NCBI RefSeq assembly: GCF_045310695.1
Contig: NZ_JBJIAA010000006.1
Location: 124,001-188,000 of the forward strand
Direction of reading: 5' to 3'
DNA: 64,000 nucleotides
DNA from: Clostridium_S neuense
GTDB taxonomy: Bacteria; Bacillota; Clostridia; Clostridiales; Clostridiaceae
Positions 27,604 through 36,689 of the stretch are shown one piece after another. Both the position numbers and the translations under genes were made by a program. The first letter of the stretch is position 1. Every line of letters begins with the position of its first letter. The notes under the pieces were generated by a model. It made no database searches. It saw nothing but the letters and a program-made list of their open reading frames with translations, and was not told the origin of the DNA.

Positions 27604-27969
27604 CTATGCATTTTTAACTTTCAATCCATATATAATAATAGATATGTATTGTGCAGTAAACCCAACTATATAGGCTATTATATAAAATTTATTTATTTTG
27701 CAGAGTATAATAGCTATTACACATATTATAGCAACCCTTATTATACCCCCAATCAATAAAAAAATCTTATCGCATTTTTTTTTCTTTATATAAACAAAAT
27801 CAGTTAAAATGGAGTTAGCTGTAAAATTTAAAGCTGCTACTAAAAGTCCTAATAAAGCAATAACAACATAAGAGGATTTTACAACTAAGGAAAAAGCACA
27901 AATCAATACTGCTAATATTACATCGCCAATAATAATACTCTTCAACATACTCTTTATATTCGCTTCCAC
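27604..27969 (-). CDS. atpI: ATP synthase assembly protein I
   Basis: 121 residues, four predicted membrane segments, first gene of the atp operon. AtpI helps assemble the c ring. GTG start at 27969 with GGAGGAAATAAT upstream. Weakly conserved family; identity comes from position, length and topology. Confidence 0.85.
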   Translation of the reverse strand: MEANIKSMLKSIIIGDVILAVLICAFSLVVKSSYVVIALLGLLVAALNFTANSILTDFVYIKKKKCDKIFLLIGGIIRVAIICVIAIILCKINKFYIIAYIVGFTAQYISIIIYGLKVKNA

Positions 27970-28286
27970 ATTATTTCCTCCAATGCTTACAAATAATGAT
28001 TTAATTATATATCTTTAATTTTTATAAATAAACTTCTATTTTAAGCCTATTTTCTTAATATTTTATGATTATAATAATTTATTAACGATTTCTTTTCTTC
28101 CTAATCTCCATAAGTCTTTAATACTCAAAAAAATTCAAATTTGAAATCAAATTTCAAGTTACTGAAAATTATAATATTTACATATTAGCTTTCTAATCTA
28201 TTCAAATATTTTCTCCCATAATTATATCGTATAATCATAGGAAAACTATACTGTAATAATAAAATTATCTGCTTTTACACATACTT
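27970..28286 (-). other. Intergenic region upstream of the atp operon
   Basis: 317 bases, no gene. It should carry the atp promoter; TATAAT occurs on the minus strand at 28226-28221 without a good -35. Overlapping palindromes at 28134-28154 (TTCAAATTTGAA and GAAAT-CAA-ATTTC), with a T-run on the minus strand, may be the terminator of the EamA gene. Confidence 0.45.
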
Positions 28287-29255
28287 TTATGCAGAAAAGT
28301 TGGCCTTATCTCTATCTTCAAAATCAATATTATTCCTCTTACTATTGCATATAAAGGTTATACATGACCCAATAATTATTAATACAATTCCTATTATCAT
28401 GTTAATAGTAATTGCTTCTCTTAAAATTATCAGTGCTAAAATTGGTGCTAATGCTGGTTTTATATAAAAAACCAATGATGCTGTAGAAGCCGATGTTTCA
28501 TCCATTGCTAGAAAATAGAAAGTGTATCCAAAACCTGTTACAAAAATACCTATAAATATCAAACTAGGAATTGTCGATAAACTTATTCCTTTAATAATTG
28601 GTATGTCAGCAAACATTTTTAATCCCGATTTATTAAGTAATGCTGCTATAAAACTTATTTTAGAAATTGCAATAAGTATAAGCATCTCAATACTGCCTGC
28701 TATAAAACTGAATGAACTTAAAGCAATTCCACCATATTCACTGCTCTTGCGTTTACCTACAACCCCATATAAAGCAAAAGTAGCTGCAGATAACAAAGTA
28801 AATATTATTCCTTTAGCACTACCACTCATATTAAAAGGATTCATTATAACTACTATTCCAATTATACTTACAATCATAGAAACTATAGTATCTTTATATA
28901 CTTGTTCCTTTAACATTACGTACGCAAGAGGTATAACAAATACTGGATTACAACTAAATAATATGGCAACCACAGAGGCTTTTGCATTTAATAATGCTAG
29001 CTGATATAATACCATACTTATAATCACACAAATAAAACCTGATAAAGCAAAAAATCCAATACTCTTTACATCTACAGAGATTTTTCTTTTCTTTAAATTA
29101 CTTATTGCAAGAGGTAATAATATAATTCCACCTATGAAAAATCTTATAAACGTAAGTTGTATTGGATTAAATTTTCCGGACACCAATTTAAGCGATATCT
29201 CCATAGTACTAAATAAAATAGTTGAAAGTATAATGTACAAATATCCCTTTTTCAT
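28287..29255 (-). CDS. EamA/DMT-superfamily transporter
   Basis: 322 residues, ten predicted membrane helices in two EamA repeats (FIRFFIGGIILLP in the first, SLVFYIKPALAPILALIILRE in the second). Such proteins export or import metabolites and amino acids; the substrate is not predictable. It is divergent from a LysR regulator 233 nt away, the usual arrangement for a transporter controlled by its neighbour. Confidence 0.9.
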   Translation of the reverse strand: MKKGYLYIILSTILFSTMEISLKLVSGKFNPIQLTFIRFFIGGIILLPLAISNLKKRKISVDVKSIGFFALSGFICVIISMVLYQLALLNAKASVVAILFSCNPVFVIPLAYVMLKEQVYKDTIVSMIVSIIGIVVIMNPFNMSGSAKGIIFTLLSAATFALYGVVGKRKSSEYGGIALSSFSFIAGSIEMLILIAISKISFIAALLNKSGLKMFADIPIIKGISLSTIPSLIFIGIFVTGFGYTFYFLAMDETSASTASLVFYIKPALAPILALIILREAITINMIIGIVLIIIGSCITFICNSKRNNIDFEDRDKANFSA

Positions 29256-29488
29256 TTAAATTCCCCCAATGAATTTTTACATTTAAAAGCCTCCATAAAT
29301 CCGAAAGTTTTTAAAATATATATTTTTTTATTTAGTATTGATATAATTAAATTATATAAAACACTAAATATAGTTTTACTTTTAAACTAAGAACCAGTTA
29401 TAATTATAGCAAATTCGCACACTTTAATAAAATACTAAATAGATATAGATTCATATAAAAAAAATATGTTTTTCAGGAGATGTAATCT

Positions 29489-30379
29489 TTGGATATTAAG
29501 CAATTAAAATACTTTCTTGCTATAGCAAAAGAAAAGCAAATTACGGCTGCTGCCAAGAAACTTCATATAGCTCAACCACCATTAAGTACACAATTAAGAC
29601 TCCTAGAAGAAGAACTAGGAACAAGTCTTTTAGAAAGGGGCAGCCGTAATATAACCCTTACAGATGCGGGAAAGATTCTTTTTACCAGAGCTAATGAAAT
29701 TATTAATTTAGTTGAAAGTACAAAAAAAGAGATTGATGATTTAAACCATGGATTGAATGGAACTTTAAATATAGGTGCTGTAACTTCTTCTATATCATCT
29801 ATAATACCTGAGCAACTAAAACTTTTTCACAGCCAATATAAAAGAGTAAACTTTCAAATATGGGATGGTGACACACTTAGAATTACTGAACTTCTAAGAA
29901 ATAATACAATTGAAATAGGAATTGTTAAGACTCCATTTGATTATGAAAATTATGATTTTATATTAATTCCAAGCAAAATTTCTACAACACCAATGCTTGC
30001 AATAACAAATTCATTATTATCATCAAATAAATTATCAATAGATGTAAAAGCTTTAGCAGATAAACCATTAATAGTGCACAGAAGGTACGAAAAAAAAATA
30101 ACAGTTTATTGTGAGGAACATGGCTTTAAGCCTTCCATTTTTTGCAAAGCAGATGACATAAGATTAATGCTCGCCTTAGCATATGACAATATTGGAGTTG
30201 CCATTTTGCCAAAATCAAATTTAGATTCTTTATCAATTGAAAAATTAAGACCACTTGAAATTAATGGCTTATATATGGATACAAGCTTTGCAGTAATATG
30301 GCCTAAAAACCATTATCTATCTAATACTGCTAAGCGCTTTATAGAAAGTTTTACACAAAAAAATCCAGAAGAAATTTAA
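29489..30379 (+). CDS. LysR-family transcriptional regulator
   Basis: 296 residues. N-terminal winged HTH (1-60: KQITAAAKKLHIAQPPLSTQ, then LLERGSRNITLTDAG) and a periplasmic-binding-like effector domain (about 90-290). TTG start at 29489 with AGGAG 9 nt upstream. Likely regulates the divergent EamA gene through the 29256-29488 intergenic region; the effector is unknown. Confidence 0.93.
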   Translation: MDIKQLKYFLAIAKEKQITAAAKKLHIAQPPLSTQLRLLEEELGTSLLERGSRNITLTDAGKILFTRANEIINLVESTKKEIDDLNHGLNGTLNIGAVTSSISSIIPEQLKLFHSQYKRVNFQIWDGDTLRITELLRNNTIEIGIVKTPFDYENYDFILIPSKISTTPMLAITNSLLSSNKLSIDVKALADKPLIVHRRYEKKITVYCEEHGFKPSIFCKADDIRLMLALAYDNIGVAILPKSNLDSLSIEKLRPLEINGLYMDTSFAVIWPKNHYLSNTAKRFIESFTQKNPEEI

Positions 30380-30390
30380 TCTTCTGGATT
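30362..30390. terminator. Bidirectional terminator of the LysR gene and thl
   Basis: AATCCAGAAGA (30362-30372) and TCTTCTGGATT (30380-30390), with T-runs on both strands. It overlaps the last codons of the LysR gene and lies 14 nt from the thl stop. Confidence 0.9.
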
Positions 30391-30403
30391 TTTATCTATG
30401 TTA

Positions 30404-31582
30404 TTATATTCTCTCAACAACTATTGCTGTTCCTTGTCCACCACCGATGCATAAAGTAGCAAGACCAAGCTTAGCATCTCTCTTTTGCATTGCATGTAAC
30501 AATGTAACTAGTATTCTAGCGCCTGACGCTCCTACTGGATGTCCTAATGCAATGGCTCCACCATTAACATTTACTTTGCTCATATCAAACTTTAAGTCTT
30601 TTGCTACAGCTAAACTTTGAGCTGCAAAAGCTTCATTTGCTTCAATTAAATCTAAATCTTCAACCTTTATATCAGTCTTAGCTAAAGCTGCTTTTGTTGC
30701 ATAGAATGGTCCATATCCCATTATTGCTGGATCTAATCCTGCTGAACCATATGAAACAATTTTAGCAAGTGGTTTTATTCCTAATTCTTTTGCTTTATCA
30801 GCGCTCATTATAACTAAAGCAGCTGCTGCATCATTCAATCCTGAAGCATTTCCAGCTGTTACTGTTCCATCCTTCTTAAATGCAGGTCTTAATTTAGCCA
30901 TTGCTTCTATTGTACTTCCGAATCTTGGATGCTCATCTGTATCAAATACAACTTCACCTTTTCTAGTTTTTATAGTTACAGGAACTATTTCATCCTTAAA
31001 TTCTCCATTTTTTATAGCTTTTTCAGCCTTTTGTTGTGATGCAAGAGCAAATTCATCTTGTTCTTGTCTAGTAATTCCCCATTTTTCAGCTATGTTTTCA
31101 GCTGTGATTCCCATATGATATTGATTGAAAGCATCCCATAATCCATCAGTTATCATTTCATCTACAAACTGAGTGTTTCCCATTCTTGCTCCCCATCTTG
31201 CATTATCTACAAGGTATGGTGCTCTTGACATGTTTTCCATTCCGCCTGCTATTACTATATCAGCATCTCCAGCTTTAATTATCTGTGCTGCAAGGCTAAC
31301 TGTTCTAAGTCCTGAACCACAAACCTTATTTACTGTAAGTGCTGGTATTTCTACAGGTAAACCAGCTTTTACAGCTGCCTGTCTTGCTGGATTTTGTCCT
31401 AATCCTGCTGAAAGTACATTTCCAAAAATAACTTCTCCTATTGTTTCTGGCTTTATTCCAGCTCTTTTAACTGCTTCTTTTATAACTACTGCACCTAAAT
31501 CTACTGCTGGTACATCCTTAAGGCCTTTTCCATATGAACCTATTGCTGTTCTTACAGCACTAGCTATTACAACTTCTTTCAT
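30404..31582 (-). CDS. thl: Acetyl-CoA acetyltransferase (thiolase)
   Basis: 392 residues. Condenses two acetyl-CoA into acetoacetyl-CoA, the entry step to butyrate and solvent formation. Catalytic Cys88 (NKVCGSGLRTVS), His348 (ALGHPVGASG) and Cys378 (LCIGGGQGTA) are all present. It differs from the C. acetobutylicum ATCC 824 protein, as I remember it, at many positions, so this is a relative or a different species. It has a strong sigma-A promoter and is monocistronic. Confidence 0.98.
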   Translation of the reverse strand: MKEVVIASAVRTAIGSYGKGLKDVPAVDLGAVVIKEAVKRAGIKPETIGEVIFGNVLSAGLGQNPARQAAVKAGLPVEIPALTVNKVCGSGLRTVSLAAQIIKAGDADIVIAGGMENMSRAPYLVDNARWGARMGNTQFVDEMITDGLWDAFNQYHMGITAENIAEKWGITRQEQDEFALASQQKAEKAIKNGEFKDEIVPVTIKTRKGEVVFDTDEHPRFGSTIEAMAKLRPAFKKDGTVTAGNASGLNDAAAALVIMSADKAKELGIKPLAKIVSYGSAGLDPAIMGYGPFYATKAALAKTDIKVEDLDLIEANEAFAAQSLAVAKDLKFDMSKVNVNGGAIALGHPVGASGARILVTLLHAMQKRDAKLGLATLCIGGGQGTAIVVERI

Positions 31583-31644
31583 TCAAAATAACCTCCTAAT
31601 TTTTTAATCTAAGGTATATCAATTATTTTCAATCTTACAAGTTA

Positions 31645-31673
31645 ATTATAACTATTATTCATTTTTTTATCAA
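31645..31673 (-). promoter_or_regulatory. thl promoter
   Basis: TTGATA (31673-31668), 17-bp spacer, TATAAT (31650-31645) on the minus strand, with TTAGGAGGTTA before the start codon. It resembles the strong C. acetobutylicum thl promoter. Confidence 0.88.
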
Positions 31674-31702
31674 TAGATTTTGTTAAAAAAAACACAAACT
31701 TT

Positions 31703-32854
31703 CTATATCATAAATTCATCTGGTCTTTTGTCCGTTAGTCCAAAATGGTATAATATTGCTTCGGCTATTCTTTCTGATGCTTTCCCATCTCCATAAGGAT
31801 TTATAGCCTTACTCATCTTTTCATATTCCTCTCTAACCCTTATTATTTTATTAGCTTCATCTACAATTCTTTCAATTTCTGTACCAACAAGTTTTACCTT
31901 GCCAGCCTCAACTGCTTCAGGTCTTTCAGTAACATCCCTTAATACAAGTACTGGCTTTCCTAAATGAGGTGCCTCCTCTTGAATTCCACCAGAATCAGTC
32001 ATAACCATGAAGCACTTATTCATAAGATTATGGGTTTCCTTTGTATCAAGAGGTGATAACAAATGAATTCTTTCAATATTATCTAAATGCTTATATACAA
32101 CATCTCTTACCACTGGATTCAAATGTACCAAATAAACAATTTCAACTTCCTTATTCTCCATTACTATTCTTTTTAGTGCTTCACAAATATTTTCTATTCC
32201 AGCTCCCCAATTTTCACGTCTATGAGCTGTTATCATTATAATTTTTCTATTTTTATAATCTAGGTCATTGAGAATTTCATTGCTAAATTTATAACTATCC
32301 TCTACTGTGTGTTTCATGGCATCAATGGCAGTATTTCCTGTTATAAAAATATTCTTTTCATTTATTCCTTCCTTTAGCAAATTATTTTTAGATTTTTTAG
32401 TAGGAGCAAAATGTAAGTCTGCTATTGCACCTGTTAACTTTCTATTCATCTCTTCTGGAAAAGGAAAGTACTTATCATAAGTTCTAAGTCCAGCTTCAAC
32501 GTGACCTACACTTATTTTTTGATAAAATGCTGCAAGTGAAGCTGCAAATGTAGTTGTTGTATCACCATGAACAAGTACTATATCAGGCTTTTCTCTTGAA
32601 AATATGTATTCCAAGCCTTCAAGTACCCTTGAGGTTATTCCTGTTAACGTTTGTTTATCCTTCATTATATTAAGATCAAAATCAGGTGAAATTTTAAATA
32701 TATCTAAAACCTGATCAAGCATTTCCCTATGTTGCGCCGTAACGCAAACCTTAGCCTGAAACTCATCCATGCTCTTTAGCTTCTTCACAAGTGGAGCCAT
32801 CTTAATAGCCTCTGGCCTTGTTCCGAAAATACTTATTACTTTAATCCTACTCAT
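31703..32854 (-). CDS. wecB: UDP-N-acetylglucosamine 2-epimerase (non-hydrolysing)
   Basis: 383 residues from the ATG at 32854 (MSRIKVISIFGTRPEA), with GGAGGT 8 nt upstream; the longer frame has no ribosome site. Interconverts UDP-GlcNAc and UDP-ManNAc for wall glycopolymers. Motifs: FGTRPEAIKMAPLV, HGDTTT, VGHVEAGLRTYD, TAHRRENWG, DSGGIQEEAPHLGKPVL. Pairs with the neighbouring TagO/WecA-like transferase 80 nt upstream. Confidence 0.96.
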   Translation of the reverse strand: MSRIKVISIFGTRPEAIKMAPLVKKLKSMDEFQAKVCVTAQHREMLDQVLDIFKISPDFDLNIMKDKQTLTGITSRVLEGLEYIFSREKPDIVLVHGDTTTTFAASLAAFYQKISVGHVEAGLRTYDKYFPFPEEMNRKLTGAIADLHFAPTKKSKNNLLKEGINEKNIFITGNTAIDAMKHTVEDSYKFSNEILNDLDYKNRKIIMITAHRRENWGAGIENICEALKRIVMENKEVEIVYLVHLNPVVRDVVYKHLDNIERIHLLSPLDTKETHNLMNKCFMVMTDSGGIQEEAPHLGKPVLVLRDVTERPEAVEAGKVKLVGTEIERIVDEANKIIRVREEYEKMSKAINPYGDGKASERIAEAILYHFGLTDKRPDEFMI

Positions 32855-32934
32855 AGAATTATACCTCCATTTATTTATAACTGTCGTGTTTATATTATAT
32901 CCTATATATTTAATTTTTTTCACAATAATGAACT

Positions 32935-33972
32935 TTATTCCTTGTGATTAAAAAGACCAAATTTAAAAGCAACTATAACTATAATTAAAATGACTACAGC
33001 AAGAACTGTGTATGCTCTAGTATTTGTAAGCTGCATTACTATTACAGACATAAGTCCAAGTACTGCACTTATAAGGTACATTGTTACAACTGCTTGTTTT
33101 TGACTAAGTCCCATTGCGAGAAGTCTATGATGTAAATGTCCCTTATCAGCCTGCATTATTGGCTTCCCATTTATTTTTCTCCTTATAATTGCAAAAACAG
33201 TATCATATATAGGAAGTCCAAAAGCTAATATAGGAACTGCAATAACAACTGCAGAAGCTGATTTTATAGCTCCTTCTATTGATATAGCTGCAAGTAAAAA
33301 ACCTATTAACTGCGATCCTACATCCCCCATAAATATAGATGCTGGATTAAAATTATATGGTAAAAAACCAAGAACAGCTCCTGCCAAAATAAGTGACAAT
33401 ACTTGTGCCTCTATTCTACTTTGACCATTTAAAAAAGCAATTAATGCCATAGTACTTGCTGAAATAATTCCTGTTCCCGCAGCTAAGCCATCTAGTCCAT
33501 CTATAAGATTAAATGCATTTGTTATTCCTACAATCCAAACCAAGGTTGAAATTATACCTAAAAGATATCCAATTTTTATATACGAATTTGAATTACTTAC
33601 TGGATTAGTTATCATTGATATTTTTATTCCAAAAGCAATCAATGTAGAAGCTGCTGCAATTTGAAAAAATATTTTCTGCCATGGCTTTAAATCAATTAAA
33701 TCATCTATAAAACCACCAATAACTATTATAAAAGAACCTATTAAAATTCCTTCTTCTGGTCTTGTTATAGGACCATTTTTAAAAATCAAAGCTGTCACAA
33801 ATCCTAAATATATAGCTAGCCCACCAAGCTTTGGAATCGGCTTTTTATGTACTCGTCTTTCATCTTTTGGTACATCTATTGCATTTATAGCTTTTGCAAG
33901 CTTTTTTACAAAAGGCGTACTTACAAAGGAAACAAGTATTGCTATAAAAAATATATAATATGTATTAATCAT
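32935..33972 (-). CDS. tagO: Undecaprenyl-phosphate GlcNAc-1-phosphate transferase (TagO/WecA)
   Basis: 345 residues, about ten or eleven membrane helices. Loads GlcNAc-1-P on undecaprenyl phosphate to start teichoic acid or similar polymers. MraY-superfamily motifs: GGFIDDLIDLKPW (acidic metal site), NAFNLIDGLDGLAAG, FMGDVGSQLIGF and KGHLHHRLLAMG. Cotranscribed with wecB. Confidence 0.93.
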   Translation of the reverse strand: MINTYYIFFIAILVSFVSTPFVKKLAKAINAIDVPKDERRVHKKPIPKLGGLAIYLGFVTALIFKNGPITRPEEGILIGSFIIVIGGFIDDLIDLKPWQKIFFQIAAASTLIAFGIKISMITNPVSNSNSYIKIGYLLGIISTLVWIVGITNAFNLIDGLDGLAAGTGIISASTMALIAFLNGQSRIEAQVLSLILAGAVLGFLPYNFNPASIFMGDVGSQLIGFLLAAISIEGAIKSASAVVIAVPILAFGLPIYDTVFAIIRRKINGKPIMQADKGHLHHRLLAMGLSQKQAVVTMYLISAVLGLMSVIVMQLTNTRAYTVLAVVILIIVIVAFKFGLFNHKE

Positions 33973-34040
33973 TATTTTCCTTCCTCATTAAGCTCGATTT
34001 TATGACTTGTATATAATTAAATAATCGCCATAAATATACA

Positions 34041-34529
34041 TTAATATTCAGTTTTACCTAACAGAGATTCGTCATTTTGAATCCAATCATTTACCTCTAT
34101 AATTCTATAATTATCTTTAGAATCTCTTATGATAACTTTACTAATTCCTGAGTTTATTATCATCCTTTTGCACATTGAACATGGCGCAGCATTTTCAACT
34201 AAAGTCTTTGAATCAGCATCCTTTCCTACAAGATATAATACTGACCCAATCATATCTTTTCTTGAAGCACTAATTATTGCATTAGCTTCTGAATGAACAG
34301 ATCTGCATAATTCATAGTGAGTTCCTCTTGGCACATTTAATTTCTTCCTTATACACATTCCAATATCACTACAATTTTTTCTTCCTCTTGGTGAACCACT
34401 ATATCCACTCGATATTATTTCGTCATTTTTAACTATTATAGCACCATAGTTTCTTCTAAGACATGTACCTCTTTCAAGAACAGTCTCAGCTATGTCTAAG
34501 TAGTAATTGTTTTTGTCTCTTCTTTCCAT
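34041..34529 (-). CDS. dCMP deaminase (ComEB family)
   Basis: 162 residues from the ATG at 34529 (AGGAG 8 nt upstream). Zinc deaminase: HSEANAI supplies His and the catalytic Glu, and PCSMCKRMI the two Cys ligands. An additional Cys/His set (C...C...H in the N-terminal insertion) matches the second structural zinc of dCMP deaminases. Produces dUMP for thymidylate synthesis. Confidence 0.88.
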   Translation of the reverse strand: MERRDKNNYYLDIAETVLERGTCLRRNYGAIIVKNDEIISSGYSGSPRGRKNCSDIGMCIRKKLNVPRGTHYELCRSVHSEANAIISASRKDMIGSVLYLVGKDADSKTLVENAAPCSMCKRMIINSGISKVIIRDSKDNYRIIEVNDWIQNDESLLGKTEY

Positions 34530-34701
34530 AACCAACTCTCCTAATGCTTTATTCTACTATAATTATAGTGTAAAACCCGAAAAAATGCACATTAATTTTT
34601 GTTTTTATGCTTAGATTTTTATAGTTTATATACGATAATCAATTACATTCTATGCTGTTATCAATGATTTGACAGTTACTATATAATCTAAATAAGCATT
34701 G

Positions 34702-34731
34702 TTGCAAAACATTTGCAAAATGATATATAAT
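34702..34731 (+). promoter_or_regulatory. Promoter of the metal ABC transporter
   Basis: TTGCAA (34702-34707), 18-bp spacer, TATAAT (34726-34731). The spacer contains a second TTTGCAAAA, giving two TTGCAAAA copies 10 bp apart over the -35 region, a possible operator. It is not a recognisable Zur box. Confidence 0.55.
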
Positions 34732-34781
34732 ATATATTGTTTTCAAAGTATGCTGTTTATATTTAGGAGGATTCTCTAATT

Positions 34782-35447
34782 ATGATAGATATCAAAAATC
34801 TATGCTTTTCATACACAAAATCTAGTGATTATATTTTAAATAACATAAACATAGAAATAAAAGATGGAACTTACACCTCAATAATTGGTGAAAATGGTTG
34901 TGGAAAAAGTACACTTGTTAAACTCATATTAAAACTTTTATCCCCATCATCAGGTACTATAGAAACAAACTCTAAGAGGATAAGCTATGTTCCACAGGTT
35001 ATGGAAAACTTTAACTTTGGCTTTCCTATAACTGTTTTTGAAATACTAAACTGCCATATGAAGACTTTACATTTAAGGAATTCAAGCATAATAAGTAATT
35101 CTCTACGCTCCGTTGGCATGTCTGATTTTAAAAACAGTCTTATTGGTGATTTGTCTGGAGGGCAAAGGCAAAAAATATTTATTGCTAGAGCTCTAATAGG
35201 AAATCCAGATACAATAATCATGGATGAACCTTCCACAGGTATTGATACAAAAAGTCAAAATGATATATATACTACGCTTAAGCATTTAAATAGGAATAAT
35301 AAAGTAACAATAATTTCAGTAGAACACAATTTAAAAGCTGCTTATTCCTGCTCTACGCACATACTCAAATTAGACAGTGGAAATGGCGTTTTACTTAAAA
35401 CTAGTGATTTCTTACACAGTAATCTGGAGGTTATACAAAATGATTGA
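34782..35447 (+). CDS. Metal-type ABC transporter ATPase (ZnuC/AdcC/MntB family)
   Basis: 221 residues. Walker A GENGCGKSTL (38-47), Q-loop VPQ, signature LSGGQRQK, Walker B TIIMDEPSTG and the switch His in SVEHNL. It overlaps the permease by 8 nt (ATGATTGA). Zinc versus manganese cannot be settled from sequence. No substrate-binding protein gene is adjacent. Confidence 0.9.
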   Translation: MIDIKNLCFSYTKSSDYILNNINIEIKDGTYTSIIGENGCGKSTLVKLILKLLSPSSGTIETNSKRISYVPQVMENFNFGFPITVFEILNCHMKTLHLRNSSIISNSLRSVGMSDFKNSLIGDLSGGQRQKIFIARALIGNPDTIIMDEPSTGIDTKSQNDIYTTLKHLNRNNKVTIISVEHNLKAAYSCSTHILKLDSGNGVLLKTSDFLHSNLEVIQND

Positions 35448-36240
35448 AATTTTTCATCTTAGTTTTATACAAAATGCTTTTTTAGCAGCAGTTATGATTT
35501 CGGTACTATGTCCTCTTATAGGAGTTTTTCTGGTTCTTAAAAGGCAGTCTATGGTTGGAGATACTTTATCTCACGCATCATTTGCAGGCGTAGCAATTGG
35601 TCTTCTTACAAATATAAATCCTCTAATTACAGCCTTCATATTTACTTCACTATGTGCAATTTTGCTTGAGGCCTTAAAGGACTTTTTTAAAGGATATTCT
35701 GATCTTATACTTCCAATCGTTTTAACGTTATCAGTTGGAATAGCTATCACACTTACAAGCAGCGGGAAAGCTTCTGGTAATATTGATGCCTTTTTATTTG
35801 GAAGTCTTTTAACTGTAGAAAAAATCGATTTATACTTAATACTCATAATAAGTATTATTTCTTTTGCACTTATATTTTTTCTTTACAATCAAATCCTTTA
35901 TACTGTATTTGATGAAAATGGAGCTAAGCTTTCTGGAGTAAATACAAAACTTTTAAATTATGTATTTGCTTTGCTTGTAGGTTCTGCTATAGCCATTTCA
36001 ATAAGAATAATAGGTATATTAGTAGTATCATCATTAATTGCCGTTCCTGTGGCTACTGCTATGCAATTAAAAAAGGGATTTAAAACCACTTTGGTAATGT
36101 CTATACTTTTTAGCTTTATTGATATAATGGTTGGTTTGATTTCATCATACTATTTAAATTGTGCACCTGGAGGAACAATTGCTTTAGCTTCAGTATTTAC
36201 TCTTATTTTAGTATTAATATTAAAAAAAGCATCAGATTAA
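35440..36240 (+). CDS. Metal-type ABC transporter permease (ZnuB family)
   Basis: 266 residues from the ATG at 35440 (GGAGGTT upstream). About eight membrane helices. ABC-3 family motifs: VLCPLIGVFLVLKRQSMVGDTLSHASFAGVAIG and RIIGILVVSSLIAVPVATAMQL. Works with the ATPase it overlaps. Confidence 0.92.
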   Translation: MIEIFHLSFIQNAFLAAVMISVLCPLIGVFLVLKRQSMVGDTLSHASFAGVAIGLLTNINPLITAFIFTSLCAILLEALKDFFKGYSDLILPIVLTLSVGIAITLTSSGKASGNIDAFLFGSLLTVEKIDLYLILIISIISFALIFFLYNQILYTVFDENGAKLSGVNTKLLNYVFALLVGSAIAISIRIIGILVVSSLIAVPVATAMQLKKGFKTTLVMSILFSFIDIMVGLISSYYLNCAPGGTIALASVFTLILVLILKKASD

Positions 36241-36334
36241 TGTTAAATGTTATTTATAAAAACAGTTTCTTTTATTATTTTTTAACTATTTATACTTTAA
36301 AAACTTTTTATCAATAATAACATATTTTAAATTT

Positions 36335-36397
36335 AAAAGTACCCTGTAAAATTATGCACAGCATCTTTTTCTGTGTTCAATCTTACAGGGCACTTTT
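36335..36397. terminator. Long hairpin terminator between the permease and upp
   Basis: AAAAGTACCCTGTAAAATT (36335-36353) pairs with AATCTTACAGGGCACTTTT (36379-36397), plus an inner CACAG/CTGTG stem, and is followed by T-runs. It ends the permease on the plus strand and the upp transcript, beyond the repeat array, on the minus strand. Confidence 0.82.
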
Positions 36398-36429
36398 TAA
36401 ATTTTTTCGCCTTTTTTATAATAAAAACC

Positions 36430-36684
36430 TATTCCGGGTTCATGAATCACATGGGCTGCCGCCCAAACCCCATCTTAGCAAGTGCCTATATACATTTTCT
36501 TGTCTTTTNNNNNNNNNNNNNNNNNNNNNNNNNNNNNNNNNNNNNNNNNNNNNNNNNNNNNNNNNNNNNNNNNNNNNNNNNNNNNNNNNNNNNNNNNNNN
36601 NNNNCCTATATATTTTCTTGTCTTTTTTATAATGAGAGCTTATTCCGGGTTCATGAATCACATGGGCTGCCGCCCAAACCCCAA
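36430..36684 (-). repeat. 3'UTR tandem repeat array after upp, with assembly gap
   Basis: Unit about 91 bp. On the minus strand each copy reads TGGGGTTTGGGCGGCAGCCC, then ATGTGATTCATGAACCCGGA, a locus spacer with AAAGACAAGAAAAT, then TATAGGCACTTGCTAAGA. The proximal copy starts 7 nt after the upp stop; another lies at 36471-36430. The 96 N at 36509-36604 fall inside the array, so the copy number is unknown. Confidence 0.9.
36509..36604. other. Assembly gap (96 N) inside the repeat array
   Basis: Unresolved bases flanked on both sides by TATA(TA)CATTTTCTTGTCTTTT-like spacer sequence, as expected when identical tandem units collapse. Confidence 0.95.
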
Positions 36685-36689
36685 TATGT

